6,854 bases of DNA, from assembly GCA_017161665.1 (NCBI GenBank), contig JADFCT010000208.1:1-6854 (forward strand), written 5' to 3'. The DNA is from Candidatus Sumerlaeota bacterium. Lineage in GTDB: Bacteria; Sumerlaeota; Sumerlaeia; JADFCT01. The position numbers and the translations under genes were made by a program. Below are positions 6,316 to 6,854 of this stretch, piece by piece (position 1 is the first letter of the stretch; each line of letters starts with the position of its first letter). The notes beneath the pieces were generated by a model. It was not told the origin of the DNA. It saw only the letters and a program-made list of their open reading frames with translations, and did not search any database.

Positions 6316-6648
6316 TTGTTGATTTTCGGATTAATCATGCGGATGCTGACTCAGTTCTGGCTCTTCTTCTCACGCACGGCGCTGTTGTTGTCATGGCTCC
6401 CCTGGTTGGGAGGCCGACCGGTGTGGGGTTTGGTCATGTGGGCGCTCACCGGCGCGCTGATGGCCTGGTGGGCAAGACGCTGGGGACGGAATCCATGGGG
6501 ATGGGGGATTGTCGGTGGATTGTTCTGGAGTCTGGGGCCGCTGACGCTCTTTCTCCTGGGGCGCCGCGGAGAAGAGGGGCCTCTGATGCGCTTTGCCGAA
6601 AAAATGCTGGGCCGGTGGTTTATGCGGATGCTCTTGGGGAGACGGTAA
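6316..6648 (+). CDS. Small tryptophan-rich membrane protein of unknown function
   Basis: I do not recognise this 110-residue protein. It has three hydrophobic segments, roughly residues 13-30 (FWLFFSRTALLLSWLPWL), 35-52 (VWGLVMWALTGALMAWWA) and 63-84 (WGWGIVGGLFWSLGPLTLFLLG), then a charged cytoplasmic-looking tail (RRGEEGPLMRFAEKMLGRW). Tryptophan is unusually common. Arginine clusters between helices and at the C terminus fit the positive-inside pattern. The start is uncertain: TTG 6316 opens the frame, TTG 6319 lies 7 nt after GGGAG (6307-6311) and may be the true one, and ATG 6337 lacks a clear ribosome site. It sits on the same strand between the oxidoreductase and the isomerase-like gene, perhaps co-transcribed, but nothing links it to their pathway. 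Hydrophobic layout and codon-like composition make it more likely real than chance. The overlapping frame 6252-6683 looks like a shadow. Confidence 0.6.
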   Translation: MLIFGLIMRMLTQFWLFFSRTALLLSWLPWLGGRPVWGLVMWALTGALMAWWARRWGRNPWGWGIVGGLFWSLGPLTLFLLGRRGEEGPLMRFAEKMLGRWFMRMLLGRR

Positions 6649-6721
6649 CAAAGCCCTTTGCACATTCTGGCGACGGCGCATAAACGCGCATGGCTGTTGG
6701 AGTTGTTCAAACGATTTCGTT

Positions 6722-6728
6722 GAGGAGA
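6722..6728 (+). promoter_or_regulatory. Ribosome binding site of the isomerase-like gene
   Basis: GAGGAGA lies 5 nt before ATG 6734 and confirms a true gene start although only 40 codons are visible. Confidence 0.75.
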
Positions 6729-6733
6729 CGGTT

Positions 6734-6854
6734 ATGGCTTCACCCATTACGGATTTATCCAATCTGTGCGTGCATACCATCACGACAAAACCCTGGTCCC
6801 TGGAAGAGGCGATTCGGGAATACACGCAGGCCGGGGTTTCGGGTATCACGGTCT
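6734..6854 (+). CDS. Sugar phosphate isomerase/epimerase-like TIM-barrel protein (3'-truncated by the window edge)
   Basis: Only the first 40 residues are visible; the frame is still open at the window end. The start ATG 6734 has a GAGGAGA ribosome site. The beginning (DLSNLCVHTITTKPWSLEEA, then YTQAGVSGITV) has the look of the first beta strand and helix of xylose-isomerase-like TIM barrels of the IolE/sugar phosphate isomerase-epimerase superfamily: a short strand ending in a polar His-Thr-Ile-Thr stretch, then a helix leading to AGVSGI. Such proteins act as isomerases, epimerases or dehydratases and are often encoded beside Gfo/Idh/MocA oxidoreductases, as seen here at 5103-6248. The two probably work in sequence on an oxidised sugar or inositol-like compound. 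The metal ligands and catalytic residues lie beyond the window, so the exact reaction cannot be judged. Confidence 0.75.
   Translation, partial: MASPITDLSNLCVHTITTKPWSLEEAIREYTQAGVSGITV

Noticed and set aside
5658..6338. 226-codon minus-strand frame opposite the oxidoreductase
   Set aside because: It is antisense to a clear gene and its composition is typical of a shadow frame.
6252..6683. 143-codon plus-strand frame overlapping the small membrane protein
   Set aside because: It lacks hydrophobic or domain structure. The overlapping 6316-6648 frame has orderly membrane helices and is the better candidate.
1..6854. CRISPR arrays, tRNA or rRNA genes, and complete insertion sequences
   Set aside because: I saw no regularly spaced repeats, tRNA-like cloverleaf, rRNA segments or transposase motifs on either strand.

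Overview
The window (about 57% GC by impression, not counted) looks like a chromosomal piece of a free-living, Gram-negative-type bacterium. The PII sequence style, the Gfo/Idh/MocA plus sugar-isomerase pair and a PVC-like dispersed palindrome point loosely to the Planctomycetes/Verrucomicrobia/Lentisphaerae sphere or a neighbouring candidate phylum. This placement rests on memory of similar proteins and is weak. All genes I can support lie on the + strand.

Left part (1-1270): the 3' two-thirds of an ammonium channel gene (amt) is followed after 32 nt by a PII signal protein gene (glnB/glnK type), and the pair is closed by a clear rho-independent terminator. This is the usual ammonium uptake plus nitrogen-sensor operon.

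Middle part (1271-4157): a candidate promoter and leader precede carA (glutaminase subunit of carbamoyl-phosphate synthetase, TTG start). After a 94-nt spacer with a GC hairpin comes a carB gene that stops at 483 codons. It encodes only the carboxyphosphate-forming half and the start of the oligomerisation domain. The missing half is nowhere in the window, so CarB is either split into two genes, as in some archaea and Aquifex, or broken. Together these genes take up ammonium, sense nitrogen status and use glutamine nitrogen for arginine and pyrimidine synthesis.

Gene-poor part (4158-5102): almost 950 nt with no convincing long gene. It holds a hairpin-bearing element that resembles a dispersed repeat (core 4613-4680), a 12-bp palindrome, and a 65-codon open frame with one membrane segment that resembles the extreme N terminus of a membrane sensor.

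Right part (5103-6854): a Gfo/Idh/MocA-family NAD(P)-dependent oxidoreductase, a strong hairpin, a small tryptophan-rich membrane protein, and the first 40 codons of a sugar phosphate isomerase/epimerase-like TIM-barrel protein that runs off the end. The oxidoreductase and the isomerase probably act in one sugar or sugar-derivative catabolic route whose substrate cannot be read from the sequence.

No wholly new system is evident. The best leads are the half-length CarB, the repeat-like element next to it, and the small membrane protein between the two sugar enzymes.
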